Positions 47,216 through 58,100 of a stretch of 64,000 bases of DNA are shown piece after piece. The position numbers and the translations under genes are program-made. The notes under the pieces are model-generated. The model was not told the DNA's origin and searched no databases. It worked only from the letters and a program-made list of their open reading frames with translations. The stretch spans positions 124,001-188,000 of the forward strand of contig NZ_MQUQ01000021.1 in the NCBI RefSeq assembly GCF_001953865.1, given 5' to 3'. This DNA is from Amycolatopsis coloradensis. Lineage in GTDB: Bacteria > Actinomycetota > Actinomycetes > Mycobacteriales > Pseudonocardiaceae. Numbering within the stretch: position 1 is the first letter of the stretch; the number at the start of each line of letters is the position of its first letter.

Positions 47216-50200
47216 GGGTTCTCCGTCCGGTCGGCCACGAGCCGCGCGACGCCTTCGACGTCCGGGTGGTCCAGCAGCAGTTCGACGTCGAAGTCGACGT
47301 CGAACTCCGCCTGCACCCGTGCGATCAACCGCATCGCCCGCAACGAGTCGCCGCCGAGCGCGAAGAAGTCGTCGGCCCGGCCGATCCGCGTCACCCCGAG
47401 CACGTCCCGGAAGAGCTTCGCCACCACGGCTTCCAGCCCGTCGAGCTCGTCGGGCGCCGGTGGCACCGACGGTGCCGGGTCGGGCAGCGCCCGGATGTCG
47501 GTCTTGCCCGCCGACGACAACGGCAGCTCGGGCAGCGCGACGATCGTGTCCGGAACCATGTACGACGGCACGAAAGCGAGCAGGTGGGCACGCAGCTCGT
47601 CGGTGTCCGCGCCGTCGGCGACCACATACCCGACGAGCCGGTCGTCCCGCACCGTGACCGCGGCGTCGCGCACGGCCGGGTGGGCGAGCAGGACCTTCTC
47701 GATCTCGGCGGGCTCGATGCGGTGGCCGTGCAGCTTGAGCTGCCGGTCGATCCGGCCGAGCACCTCGACCCTGCCGTCCGCGAGCGGGCGGGCGAGGTCG
47801 CCGGTGCGGTACATCCGCCCGCCGGCCGCGATGCCGAACGGGTCGGTGACGAACCGTTCGGCGGTCAGCTCGGGGCGGCGCCAGTACCCGTCGGCGACGC
47901 CGAGACCGGCGATGTGCAGCTCGCCGACGACACCGGCAGGCACGGGTTCGCCGCGCCGGTCGAGCACGTGCAGGGCGGTGTTCGCGACGGGCAGGCCGAC
48001 GGTCACCCGCGTGGTGTCCGCGTGGATCCGCTCGACGCTCGAGTACACGGTGGTCTCGGTGGGGCCGTAGAGGTTCCACACCGACTCGCCGCGCTCGGCA
48101 AGCGGCGCGGCGAGGTCCGGCGGGAACGCCTCGCCACAGCTCCACAGCTTCGGCCTGCCCACCCCTCGCCACCCGCTGCCGAGCAGCACCCGGTACCGCG
48201 ACGGCGTCGCCTGGAACGCGGTGACCCGGCGCTCGGCCGCGTAGCGGTCGAGTTCGCGGCCGTCGAGGCCGAGCACACCGGTGCCGACGAGCACGGTCGC
48301 GCCGACCGCGAGCGGCACGAGCAGCTCGGCCAGCGAGGTGTCGAAGGTGAGCGTGGTCAGCGCGAGGAGCCGGTCGTCCGGGGTGAGTCCCGGATGCGCG
48401 GCCAGTGTCCACACCAGGTTCGCGAGTGCGCCGTGGCTGATCGCGACACCCTTCGGCGTGCCGGTCGAACCCGAGGTGTACATCAGGTAGGCCAGCCCTC
48501 CGGCATCCACTGTGGACTGACCGGGGAACGGAATGGCGTCGTCGGTCGTGCGGACCTGACGGGTGCCCCGCGGCAGCCTGGGCGCGCTCTCCTCGTCGGT
48601 GAGCACGACAACGGGCTCGGCGTCGGCGAGCACGGAAGCGATCCGCGCCACCGGGTGGCCGGGGTCGATCGGCACGAACGCCGCGCCGACCCGGTGCACC
48701 GCGAGCAGCGCGGCGACGAGATCGGCCGATCGCGCGAGGCACAGGCCCACCCGGTCGTTTTCGGACACCCCGGCGGCCACCAGCACCCCCGCGAGTTCCC
48801 GCACCCTTTCGTCGAGCTGCCGGTAGGTCAGCACGGTCTCACCGCACTCGACGGCGGGGTGGCCGGGGCGCGTCGTGAGATGCCTTGCCGTCAGTGCGGG
48901 CGTCAGCGTACGGACCGTGCCGGGATCGGTGGTCTCGTTGTGCCCGCGCAGCAACAGAAAGCGTTCCCGCGCGGGGGGCGCGACGATGTCGGCGGCGCCG
49001 GAGACGAGCCGGTCCAGCACGACGTCGAAGAACGCCAGCATCGCCTCGGCTTCCCCCACAGCGAACAGCGTGTCGTCGACGACGGCCAGTACCCTCAGCG
49101 CCGCCCCGGCCCGCACGACCAGCGTGAGCGGGTAGTTGGTGCGGGTCTCGTAACGCATGTCGCGCACACGTAGGCCGCCGACCGCGTCGTCGGGGTAGTT
49201 CTCGAACACGACGACCGTGTCGAACAACGACGGCAGCCCCGTCCAGCGGCGCACGTCAGGCAACGGGGTGTGCTGGTGGTCGAGCACTCGCAGGCGCCCC
49301 GCCGAGAACTCGGTGAGCCAGTCGTCACCGCCGAGCGACAGGCGCAGCGGCACGGTCGTGATGAACATGCCGACCATCGCCGTCGCGCCGGGGACCTCGT
49401 GTGGCCTGCCCGCGGTCGTCACACCGAAAACGACATCGTCGCGCCCGCTGAAACGAGCCAGCGTGACGCCCCACGCCGCGTCCACCAGGCAGCCAAGGGT
49501 GGTGCGCCGCGCGGTCGCGGTTTCCCGCAGCCGCCGGACCCGGTCCTCGGCCACGTGCAACGCGACGTCGCGATACCGGCCGGACGCCGTGGCGCCGGGC
49601 TTCGTGCCCGCGAAGCCGAGCTGCGTCGGTTCGGCGCCCGCCAGGTACTCGCACCAGAACGCGCGTGCGCGCTCGGGATCCCGCCCGCGCAGCCACGCCA
49701 CGTGGTCACGGAACGAGGGCACGGGACCGGTCGGCTGGTCGCCCGCCATCGCACGGGCGATCTCCCCGAGCAGCAACGCCGACGACCAGCCGTCGATCAG
49801 CAGGTGGTGGTAGCACCACACGATCACGTGCTCGCCGGGCACCCGGACGACGAGCAGCCGCATCAACGGCGGCTTCTTCAGGTCGAACGGGCGTCCGCGC
49901 AGGTCGGCGACCAGTTCGGCCAGCTCCGCTTCCCGGCCTGCTTCGGACGCCCCGGTGAGGTCGGCGTGCTCGATCGGCAACGTGGCCTCGTGCAGCACCA
50001 CCTGGTGCGGCGAGCTGAGGCGTTCCCAGGCGAACCCGGTCCTCAGCACGGCGTGCCTCGCGACCGCGCCGGCCCACGCCGCTTCGAACGCGCCGAGGTC
50101 GAGATCCTCACCGACGCGGAAGGTGACCAGCTCCACGTAGAGGCCCTCGGACGTCCTGCTGTGGAACAGCATTCCCTCCTGTGTCGGCGTCAACGGATAG

Positions 50201-50220
50201 GCGTCCGCGATCGGATTCAC
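47212..50220 (-). CDS. NRPS module C-A-T, amino acid not assigned
   Basis: 1002 residues from a GTG overlapping the PKS stop. C domain about 1-430: AYPLTPTQEGMLFHS and CYHHLLIDGWS (HHxxxDG). A domain about 455-900: AYLMYTSGSTGTPKG, LTFDTSLAELL (A4), NLYGPTETTVYSS (A5), YRTGDLARP, GRIDRQLKLHGHRIEPAEIE. Aligned to GrsA the pocket is D-T-A-Q-W-C-L-V-Y-K, for which I know no reliable match; small or hydrophobic alpha-amino acid is all I would say. T domain near 955: DDFFALGGDSLRAM. GGDS is often seen before epimerisation domains, but none is present. Between PKS and ABC genes. Confidence 0.93.
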   Translation of the reverse strand: MNPIADAYPLTPTQEGMLFHSRTSEGLYVELVTFRVGEDLDLGAFEAAWAGAVARHAVLRTGFAWERLSSPHQVVLHEATLPIEHADLTGASEAGREAELAELVADLRGRPFDLKKPPLMRLLVVRVPGEHVIVWCYHHLLIDGWSSALLLGEIARAMAGDQPTGPVPSFRDHVAWLRGRDPERARAFWCEYLAGAEPTQLGFAGTKPGATASGRYRDVALHVAEDRVRRLRETATARRTTLGCLVDAAWGVTLARFSGRDDVVFGVTTAGRPHEVPGATAMVGMFITTVPLRLSLGGDDWLTEFSAGRLRVLDHQHTPLPDVRRWTGLPSLFDTVVVFENYPDDAVGGLRVRDMRYETRTNYPLTLVVRAGAALRVLAVVDDTLFAVGEAEAMLAFFDVVLDRLVSGAADIVAPPARERFLLLRGHNETTDPGTVRTLTPALTARHLTTRPGHPAVECGETVLTYRQLDERVRELAGVLVAAGVSENDRVGLCLARSADLVAALLAVHRVGAAFVPIDPGHPVARIASVLADAEPVVVLTDEESAPRLPRGTRQVRTTDDAIPFPGQSTVDAGGLAYLMYTSGSTGTPKGVAISHGALANLVWTLAAHPGLTPDDRLLALTTLTFDTSLAELLVPLAVGATVLVGTGVLGLDGRELDRYAAERRVTAFQATPSRYRVLLGSGWRGVGRPKLWSCGEAFPPDLAAPLAERGESVWNLYGPTETTVYSSVERIHADTTRVTVGLPVANTALHVLDRRGEPVPAGVVGELHIAGLGVADGYWRRPELTAERFVTDPFGIAAGGRMYRTGDLARPLADGRVEVLGRIDRQLKLHGHRIEPAEIEKVLLAHPAVRDAAVTVRDDRLVGYVVADGADTDELRAHLLAFVPSYMVPDTIVALPELPLSSAGKTDIRALPDPAPSVPPAPDELDGLEAVVAKLFRDVLGVTRIGRADDFFALGGDSLRAMRLIARVQAEFDVDFDVELLLDHPDVEGVARLVADRTENP

Positions 50221-53200
50221 TGTTCCCGCTCCCCCTGTGCCGTGAACATGCCGACCAGCACGTCCATCTCCCTCGCGTCGAGCTCGGCGACCGAGAATTC
50301 TTTTCGGGGCACCTCAGGGGGCGCCTCCTCCGTCTCGCGCAACACCGCCGCCAGCTCGGCGACCGTCGGATGCGCGAACACGTCGCCGGGCGACACGGCG
50401 AGTCCCAGCTGCCGCGCCTGCGCCGCGATCTCGACGATCAGCAGCGAGTCGCCGCCGAGCTCGAAGATCGTCTGGTTCCGGCCGACCTCGACGCCCAGCA
50501 TTCGTTGCCACATCTGGGCGAGGACGTCTTCCACGTCGCCGTCCGGCCGCACCACCGTGCCGGTGTTCTCTGCCGCCTTATTCCCCGGCGAGACGACCAG
50601 GTGCGGCAGGTGCCGATGTTCGAGTACCCGCCACAACGCGGCGACGCCCTCCACCGTGGCGATCCCCGTGCGAACGCCCGGCCTGCGCAGGGTGAAACCT
50701 TCCAGCTCCGCCAGGACCATGCCGTCGGCATCGGCGACCGTCACGTCCACTACCAGCGTGTCGCCGTCCCCGTGCCGCAGCCTTGACCACGAGTGCACCT
50801 CGGCGGGCAGCGCGTGCCGCACGACCAGCCTGGCGCAGGCGACCGGCACGTGGCCCGCGGCCAGCGTCGAGGTCGCCACGTCCAGCAGCGCCGGGTGCAG
50901 CGGATGGACGGTGAGGTCGTCTTGGTACCGCTCGGCGAGTTCCAGCCGTACCAGCGTTTCCCCGTCACCCGCCCAGGCGTCGGTGACACAGTCCCAGCGC
51001 GGGCCCCACTTCACCGGCCCGCTCTGCTCCACCGGGCCCGCCACCGCCGGTGCGCACCGGCCTCGCACCCCGGCGAGGTCGACGCGCGCGGGGTCCGATC
51101 CGGACACCGTGGACGCCGTGGACGCGATGGCCCGGCCGGTCACGCACACCTGACCGGCCGCCCTGATCTCCCACGCGTCCTGCCGCAGCACTACGTCGAG
51201 CTCCGGGGTGTCCGTCGCCGGAGCCTTGAAGACCACGTCCCGCAGTTCGACCACCGGTTCCGCGCGTGCGGCGATCACCAGCTCCAGCATCGCCATGCCC
51301 GGCACCACCGGCGTGCCCGCCACCTGATGCTCGTCGAGGAACCAACGGGTGTCCGCGGTCCACGCCACGCGATGCGCCACCGCGTCCGTCCCCCGCCTGC
51401 GCGAGGAGAACAGTGGATGCGCCGACGGCTCCGGCTCGCCGTCCGGCGCGGGCAGCACCTCGCCGCGCACCGCCATCCCGGCCTCGGCCCACCGGTCCCA
51501 CGCGATCGCGACCGCACCCGGCACGACGTGCGCCAGGCTGTCCAGAACCGCGTTCGCCCCGGTGTAGGCGACCTGGCCGGGCCGTCCGGTCAGCGCCAGC
51601 ACCGACGAGCAGTAGAGCACGAAGTCGGGCGGCGAATCCTTGGTCAACTCGTGCAACAACAACGCCCCCAGCACCTTCGGCGCCAGCACCCGCCCGACCT
51701 CCGCCCCGGTCGTGCCGTGCACCAGCCCGCCACCGGCGACACCGGCCGCTTGCACCATGCCGTCGATCCGCCCCACCGACGCCACGAGCGCCGCCAGCGC
51801 CCGCCTGTCCGTGACGTCGACGGCCTCGACCCGCACGGTGGCCCCCTTGCGTCGCAACGCTTCCACCTCGGGTCCCGCAACGGCGTTCCGCGAGACGAGC
51901 ACCAGCGTGCAACGGCACCGCGCCGCGAACGCGGATGCCGCGGCGAGCCCGATGGCGCCGAGCCCACCGGTGATCAGATAGGTGCCGCCGTCACGCACCG
52001 CGGGCATGTCCTGCGCCTCGCCCGCGGGCAGCCGACTCGTCTCCGGCACCCACCGCCCGTTGGCCCGCACCACGACGACCGGCTCGGCCGGGTCGGCCAG
52101 CACCTCGGCGCACAACGGTTCCGGCGCGACGCCGAGCGCGTCCACCAACCGGCACCGCAGCGACATGTACTCGGCGGGCAGCACCCGCACTGGCCCGAGC
52201 GCGGCCGCCGTCTGCGGGCGAACCGGTGACTCACCGAGCGCCCCCGCGGTGAGGACGACCATCGTGATCGGCGCGCCGGGAAACGCCGACGCGAGCTCCC
52301 TGCCGAGGAACGCGGGCTCGGCCACGGCCTGTTCCGCTTGCGCCGCCAGGGTTTCCGCCGACGCCACACCGAGCTCCGCGGCCCGCGTGAGCGCGCCGTG
52401 CACCACCAGATCCGGCGCGGCGTCCAGATCACCGATCGCGCCCTGGCGCACGTCGTAGCCTTCCTCACGCAGCGACCGCACGAGGTCTTCGCCGACCCCG
52501 CTCACGAACGCGATGCCGGGCGCGAGCCGTCCGCGCGGGCGGGCCGTGCGCCGCCACGAGCGCTGGTGCAGCAGCTCCGGCGAGCCGGACCCGCGCCGCT
52601 CCCGCGAGTCGATCCAGTGCCGGTCCCGCGCGAACGGATACGTCGGCAACGCGACCTTGCGGCGTTCCCGCTCCTCCCCGACCCGTGCCCAATCGACCTC
52701 GTGCCCGGCCGCCCACAGCTCACCGAGCCCGGTGAGCCACGTCGGCGGCCGATCGTCCGGCCCGAGACCGGGCAGGAACGACCGCGCTCCCTCGATCGTG
52801 CGACGCGCGAAGACCGACAGCGCCCGGCCGGGCCCGGCCTCCAGTAGCTGACCGGGGTGCGCGCTCGCCGCGGTCCGGACGGCGTCGGCGAACCGCACGG
52901 TGCGCCGGGCCTGCGCCAGCCAGTAGGCGGGTGTCGGCGTGGTGAGCCAGTCGCCGGTGAGCGTGGACGCGATCGGGATCACCGGGGCGCGGCAAGGCGT
53001 CGCGGCGATCAGTTCCGTGAAGCCGGACAGCACGGCTTCCACCTGCCGGGTGTGGAAGGCGTGCGCGGTGTCGAGCAACCGCGTGGGCACGTCCAAGCGG
53101 GCCCGGACCGCCTCGATGGCCTCCCTCGGGCCCGCGAGCACGACGCGGTCGGGCGCGTTCACCGAGGCGATTTCGACGTCGTGGGACAGCAGCCCGGCGA

Positions 53201-55118
53201 CCTCATCCTCGCGCAACGGCACCGAAAGCATCGCTCCCGGCGGCATCGCCGCCATCAGCCTGCCGCGCGCGGTGACCAGCCGGGCGGCGTCCGGCAGCGA
53301 GAAGACGCCGGCGAGGCAAGCGGCGGCGTACTCGCCGACGCTGTGGCCGACCAGCGCGGCGGGCCGCACTCCCAGCCCGGTCCACCACCTGGCCAGCGCG
53401 AGTTCCACGGCGAACAGGGCAGGCTGCACGACCTCGGTGCCGCCTGGTCCACCGTGCAGCGTCAACTCCCGCACCTCGGGGCCGAACACCTCCAGGCACG
53501 CGTCCAACTCGGCGCGGAACACCGGTTCCGAGCGGTACATCCGCGCGACCGTCCCACCGATCGCCGTGCCCTGACCGGGGAAAAGGAACACCGGGCCCGT
53601 CGGTGCCGAAGCGTTGCGCGCGATACCCGGCTCACTCAGCGCGGCACGGGCCTCCGGCATCGACCGGGCGACGACGAATCGGCGCTCGGCGTGTGCGGTC
53701 CGGCCGGTCTGCAGCGTATGTGCCACGTCCGCGATGTCGGCGGTGTCCAGGTCCGTGGCGGCGAAGGAACGGGTGAGGGTGTTCAGCGCCGTCGTGGTGC
53801 GCGCGGACAACGGCAGCACCTGCCATCCCACGGCCGGGAGCGGCCCGCGTCCTGGCGCCTCGGCCAGCACGAGGTGGGCGTTGGTGCCGCCGATGCCGAA
53901 CGAGCTGACCCCGGCGAGTCTCCTGCCCTGCCTCGGTTCCCACGGCCGCGCGTCGGGGGACACGCGGAACGGGCCGTCGTGCCGTGTGCTGCCCACGGTC
54001 GGCGCCAGGGTCCGGTGCCGCAGGCACAGCACCGTCTTGATCAGGCCCGCCATCCCGGCGGCGGTGTCGAGGTGCCCGACGTTCGACTTGACCGAGCCGA
54101 GCCCGCACTCACCGCCTGACCAGTCGGCGAACACCCGGCGCAACGCGGCCAGCTCGATCCGGTCGCCGAGCACCGTGCCGGTGCCGTGTCCCTCCACATA
54201 GGACACCTCGTCGGCGGTGACACCGGCGACGGCGTGGGCGGCGCCGATGACCCGCACCTGGCCTTCAAGACCGGGCGCGGTGTAGCCGACCTTGTGGCCG
54301 CCGTCGTTGTTGATCGCCGAGCCGAGCAGCACCGCCCTGATGTCGTCGCCGTCGGCACGGGCGTCCGCGAGCCGCTTCAGCACGACCGCGCCGACGCCAC
54401 CGCCGAACACGGTGCCCGTCGCCGACTCGTCGAATGGACGGCAGTGGCCGTCGGCGGACAGGATCCCGCCTTCGTGGTGGAGGTAGCCCTCGCCGGTGAG
54501 CACGCCGATCGACACCGCGCCCGCCACCGCCGCCGAGCACTCGCCCGAAAGCAGGCTCTCGACCGCGAGGTGCACGGCGACGAGCGCCGACGAGCACGCC
54601 GTCTGCACGCTCATGCTCGGGCCGGTGAGGCCGAGCTTGTAGGACGCCCTGGTGGCCAGGTAGTCCTTCTCGCCACCGGCGAGCCACTGCACGTCGGCCA
54701 CGTCGCCGAGCCGGTCGGCGGCGGGCAGCAGCCGATGGGTCAGGTAGGAGTTGAACCCCGCCGCGGCGTACACCCCGATGTCGCCGCCCGGTCGCGTGCC
54801 CGCGTCCTCCAGCGCCGTCACCACGCACTGCAGAAACAGCCGGTGCTGGGGATCCATCAGCTCCGCCTCGCGGGGTGGCACGCCGAAGTACGCGGCGTCG
54901 AACTCGTCGATGTCGTCGACCACACCGCCCGCCGCGACGAACGCCGGATCGGCGACGCGGGCCGCGGGCACCCCGCTGGCGAGCAGTTCGTCGCGGCCGA
55001 ACCGGCTGATGGTCTCCTTTCCGGACAGCAGGTTGCGCCAGAACTCGCCGGCGTTCGCCGCGCCGGGGAACCGGCAGGCGAGGCCGATGATCGCGACCGC
55101 TTCGTCTTCGTCGCTCAT
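50217..55118 (-). CDS. Type I PKS module KS-AT(malonyl)-KR-DH-ACP
   Basis: 1633 residues; ATG overlaps the NRPS stop (ATGA). KS about 5-430: VQTACSSALVAV, EGHGTGT, KSNVGHLDTAAG give the Cys-His-His triad. AT about 500-800: VGHSVGEYAAACLAG and TAHAFHTRQ; HAFH predicts malonyl-CoA. KR about 840-1260: TYLITGGLGAIG and VAYTGANAVLDSLA (catalytic Tyr/Asn). DH about 1262-1500: LDEHQVAGTPVVPGM has the HxxxGxxxxP motif and HPLHPALLD the second acid. ACP near 1553: IFELGGDSLLIV. KR before DH is the reverse of the normal DH-KR order. Should extend the thiazolyl chain by two carbons and dehydrate it to an alpha,beta-alkene. No N-terminal docking helix. Confidence 0.94.
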   Translation of the reverse strand: MSDEDEAVAIIGLACRFPGAANAGEFWRNLLSGKETISRFGRDELLASGVPAARVADPAFVAAGGVVDDIDEFDAAYFGVPPREAELMDPQHRLFLQCVVTALEDAGTRPGGDIGVYAAAGFNSYLTHRLLPAADRLGDVADVQWLAGGEKDYLATRASYKLGLTGPSMSVQTACSSALVAVHLAVESLLSGECSAAVAGAVSIGVLTGEGYLHHEGGILSADGHCRPFDESATGTVFGGGVGAVVLKRLADARADGDDIRAVLLGSAINNDGGHKVGYTAPGLEGQVRVIGAAHAVAGVTADEVSYVEGHGTGTVLGDRIELAALRRVFADWSGGECGLGSVKSNVGHLDTAAGMAGLIKTVLCLRHRTLAPTVGSTRHDGPFRVSPDARPWEPRQGRRLAGVSSFGIGGTNAHLVLAEAPGRGPLPAVGWQVLPLSARTTTALNTLTRSFAATDLDTADIADVAHTLQTGRTAHAERRFVVARSMPEARAALSEPGIARNASAPTGPVFLFPGQGTAIGGTVARMYRSEPVFRAELDACLEVFGPEVRELTLHGGPGGTEVVQPALFAVELALARWWTGLGVRPAALVGHSVGEYAAACLAGVFSLPDAARLVTARGRLMAAMPPGAMLSVPLREDEVAGLLSHDVEIASVNAPDRVVLAGPREAIEAVRARLDVPTRLLDTAHAFHTRQVEAVLSGFTELIAATPCRAPVIPIASTLTGDWLTTPTPAYWLAQARRTVRFADAVRTAASAHPGQLLEAGPGRALSVFARRTIEGARSFLPGLGPDDRPPTWLTGLGELWAAGHEVDWARVGEERERRKVALPTYPFARDRHWIDSRERRGSGSPELLHQRSWRRTARPRGRLAPGIAFVSGVGEDLVRSLREEGYDVRQGAIGDLDAAPDLVVHGALTRAAELGVASAETLAAQAEQAVAEPAFLGRELASAFPGAPITMVVLTAGALGESPVRPQTAAALGPVRVLPAEYMSLRCRLVDALGVAPEPLCAEVLADPAEPVVVVRANGRWVPETSRLPAGEAQDMPAVRDGGTYLITGGLGAIGLAAASAFAARCRCTLVLVSRNAVAGPEVEALRRKGATVRVEAVDVTDRRALAALVASVGRIDGMVQAAGVAGGGLVHGTTGAEVGRVLAPKVLGALLLHELTKDSPPDFVLYCSSVLALTGRPGQVAYTGANAVLDSLAHVVPGAVAIAWDRWAEAGMAVRGEVLPAPDGEPEPSAHPLFSSRRRGTDAVAHRVAWTADTRWFLDEHQVAGTPVVPGMAMLELVIAARAEPVVELRDVVFKAPATDTPELDVVLRQDAWEIRAAGQVCVTGRAIASTASTVSGSDPARVDLAGVRGRCAPAVAGPVEQSGPVKWGPRWDCVTDAWAGDGETLVRLELAERYQDDLTVHPLHPALLDVATSTLAAGHVPVACARLVVRHALPAEVHSWSRLRHGDGDTLVVDVTVADADGMVLAELEGFTLRRPGVRTGIATVEGVAALWRVLEHRHLPHLVVSPGNKAAENTGTVVRPDGDVEDVLAQMWQRMLGVEVGRNQTIFELGGDSLLIVEIAAQARQLGLAVSPGDVFAHPTVAELAAVLRETEEAPPEVPRKEFSVAELDAREMDVLVGMFTAQGEREQ

Positions 55119-58100
55119 GCGGTTCCTCGCGCGTCCCTGCGCCTGGCCCGGTGGCCGCGCCTGAGGTCCGCCCGTGCGGCCACGTCCGCCGTCTCCACCG
55201 GCGCGGGCGCGTGGTCGAGTGCCGAGGCCAAGGCCTGGATCGTCGGCAGTTCGAACAGCTCGACCAGGCTCAGTTCACGCCCGAACGCCTCGGTGATCCG
55301 CCGCTGCACCCGCACGAGGTGCACGGAGTTCGCGCCGAGGTCGAAGAAGTTTTCGGACGGCCCGACCTCCTCGATCCCGAGCACGTCACGCCACATCCGG
55401 ACGAGCCGGTCCGTCGTCGTGCCCGCGACCGGTGCGGTGACGACGACCGGCTCGGGCGCCGCCGCACGCGCCGGGTCCGCCAGCGCCTGGCGATCCACCT
55501 TCCCGTTGGCAGTCAAGCGAAGCGCTTCAAGCACGTGGATACGCTGCGGCACCATGTAATCGGGCAACCGCTCGGCCAGCGCGGCCCTCAGCTCCTCCTC
55601 CAGCGTCCGCACGCCCACCGGCGTCCCGCCGAGCAGGCTGTGCAGCAGCACCTGGTCCTCCTCCAGTCTCAGCGCCGTTCGCAGCGGCGCGTACCCGACG
55701 TCGCCGACCGGACAGAGGGCGACTCCGGCCGCCTTCGCCCGTGTGCGCAGCACTTGCGCCATCGCACCCGCTTCGAGCAGGCAGAAACGTTCGGCGTGCC
55801 CGGCGTACACCGGGGCGATCGCCGACGGCCGCGACACCAGGAAGACGGCGAAACCGGCGCCGTCGTACAGCGTGTGGTTGTTCTCCGCCAACGAGGTCCG
55901 GTCGGGCCAGCCGTCCGGGGCGAGGTCGATCAGCCGGTGCGACACGGGATCGTGGTAGTAAGCCCCCGCACGGAGGCCGCGCACACCGTCCGGCCGCACC
56001 ACGACGTACGCCTGTACCGGGTACAGCCCACCGGCGGACGGGTAGCCGTACTTGGGCGCGCCCGTGCCCTCGTGTTCGGCCAGCGCGGCCAGCAGTTCAC
56101 CGAGCTCGCGCACGTCGACCGCGCCGCCGCCGAACGCGGTGGCGCTGTCCCCGGCCGCGTGAGCCGTACCGCCGACGAGTGGCGTCGACGGCGACGCCGT
56201 CAGATCACGTCGCACGCCGGGACGGCGCAGCCGCGCTTCCAGTCCGCTCAGGTCGGACCGCGTGGGGGTCACCCGCGCGACCTCGGCCGCGACCACGTAC
56301 CCGGCCAGCCGCGCGGTGTCGCCCTCGCCCTGCACGATCACGGCCGCCTCGGCGACCCGCGGATCACCCGCGAGGACCGACTCGATCTCCCCCAGCTCGA
56401 TGCGCATTCCGCGCACCTTCACCTGGGAGTCCTCGCGGCCAAGGAACTCCAGTGTGCCGTCCGGCCGATGCCGGGCGAGGTCACCGGTGCGGTAGAGCCG
56501 CTCACCGGTGACGGGATGCGTGACGAACGCGGCGGCGGTCAGCTCGGGCGCGTCGCGGTAGCCCAGCGCCACGCCGATACCCCCGATGTACAGATCGCCG
56601 GGCACCCAGAACGGCTTGGCGCGCAACGACTCGTCGAGGACGTGCATGCTCTGGTTGCGCATCGGGCGGCCGTACGGGATGGACGTCCACGACGAGTCGA
56701 CCTCCCCGATCGGGTGCAGCACCGACCAGATCGACGCCTCGGTGGCTCCGCCGAGGCCGACGATTTCCACCTCACCCGCGTGCGCCCGGATCTGGCCGGG
56801 CAGGCCGACCGGGATCCAGTCGCCGCTGAGCAGGACCAGCCGCAACGACTCGACCCGCGAACCGTGGGCGAGCAGCAGTTCCATCAGCGCGGGCACCGAG
56901 TTCCACACGGTGACCCGGTGCTCGCGCACCGCGGCTGCCCAGGCGGCCGGGTCACGCTGCTGCCCCGGTCCCGGCAGCACCAGCGTCGCGCCCGCCGCCA
57001 GCGTGCCGAACACGTCGTAGACCGACAGGTCGAAGCTGAGCGCGGAGCTGCCGAAGATCCGGTCGTCGGGACGGATGCCGAACCGTTCGTTGATGTCCAC
57101 CACGGTGTTGAGCGCGCCCCGGTGGTCGATCAGCACACCCTTGGGCTCGCCGGTGGACCCCGAGGTGTAGATGATGTAGGCGAGGTCGCCCGGCTCGGCC
57201 GAGCTCTCCGGCACCGGGTCCACCGCGTCGGGAACCGTTGCCGGGCAGGTGATCCGCGAAACATTGCCGACGGCGACGTCCCGCTCGGACACGATCACCG
57301 CGGTCGCGCCCGCCCGCCGCACGATCAGCTCGATCCGCGCGGGCGGCAGCCCGATGTCGAGCGGCAGGTACGCCGCGCCCGCCCGCAGCACGCCGAGCAC
57401 CGCGGCGACCTGCCGCCAGCCGCGCTCGAGCAGCACGCCGACCACCTCCGCGCCGGTGGCCAGCACCTGGTGCGCGACGGCCGCCGACACGCGGTCGAGC
57501 TCGGCGTAGGTGAGACCACCGGTCGGCGTGATCACCGCCTGCCGGTCGGGCCGCAGCGCCGCCTGAGCCAGAAACGGCTGGTGTAGCAGGCCTTCCGGGA
57601 TCGGCCCCGCGGTCGCGTTCAGCTCCGCGTAACAGGCGGGCTGCGCGGCGGGCAACAGCGAGCGGCGTTCGTCCGTCCACGCCGCTTCCTCCGTGGCGAG
57701 CCCGCCGAGCAGGGCGAGGTAGGCCGCGAACATGTCGTCCAGCACGCCGGGCGGGAACAACGCGTCCACCGCGTCCCAGGTCAGCGCCAGCGCTCCGGCG
57801 ATCTCGCCGACCTGGTGGTCGAGCCACACCTGCGGGGTCTGCGTGATCGTGTGCACGACCGTGCCGCCCAGTTCGGTGAGCAGCCCGGTCTCCCCGGCGT
57901 CGCCGATGCCCAGCTCGCTCGTGAACACCACCGGCAGCGTCGCTTCGGCCATACCGCCCCGGTGCCGCGCCAGCTCACGCGACACCTGGACACCGGTCAC
58001 CGCGCGGTGGTCGAGGTCATCCCACAATCGCCGCTGCGCGCGCTGGGCACGGGTGCCGAAGTCACCGGTGGTCGCCCCGTCGACCTCGAACAGGCTCAGC

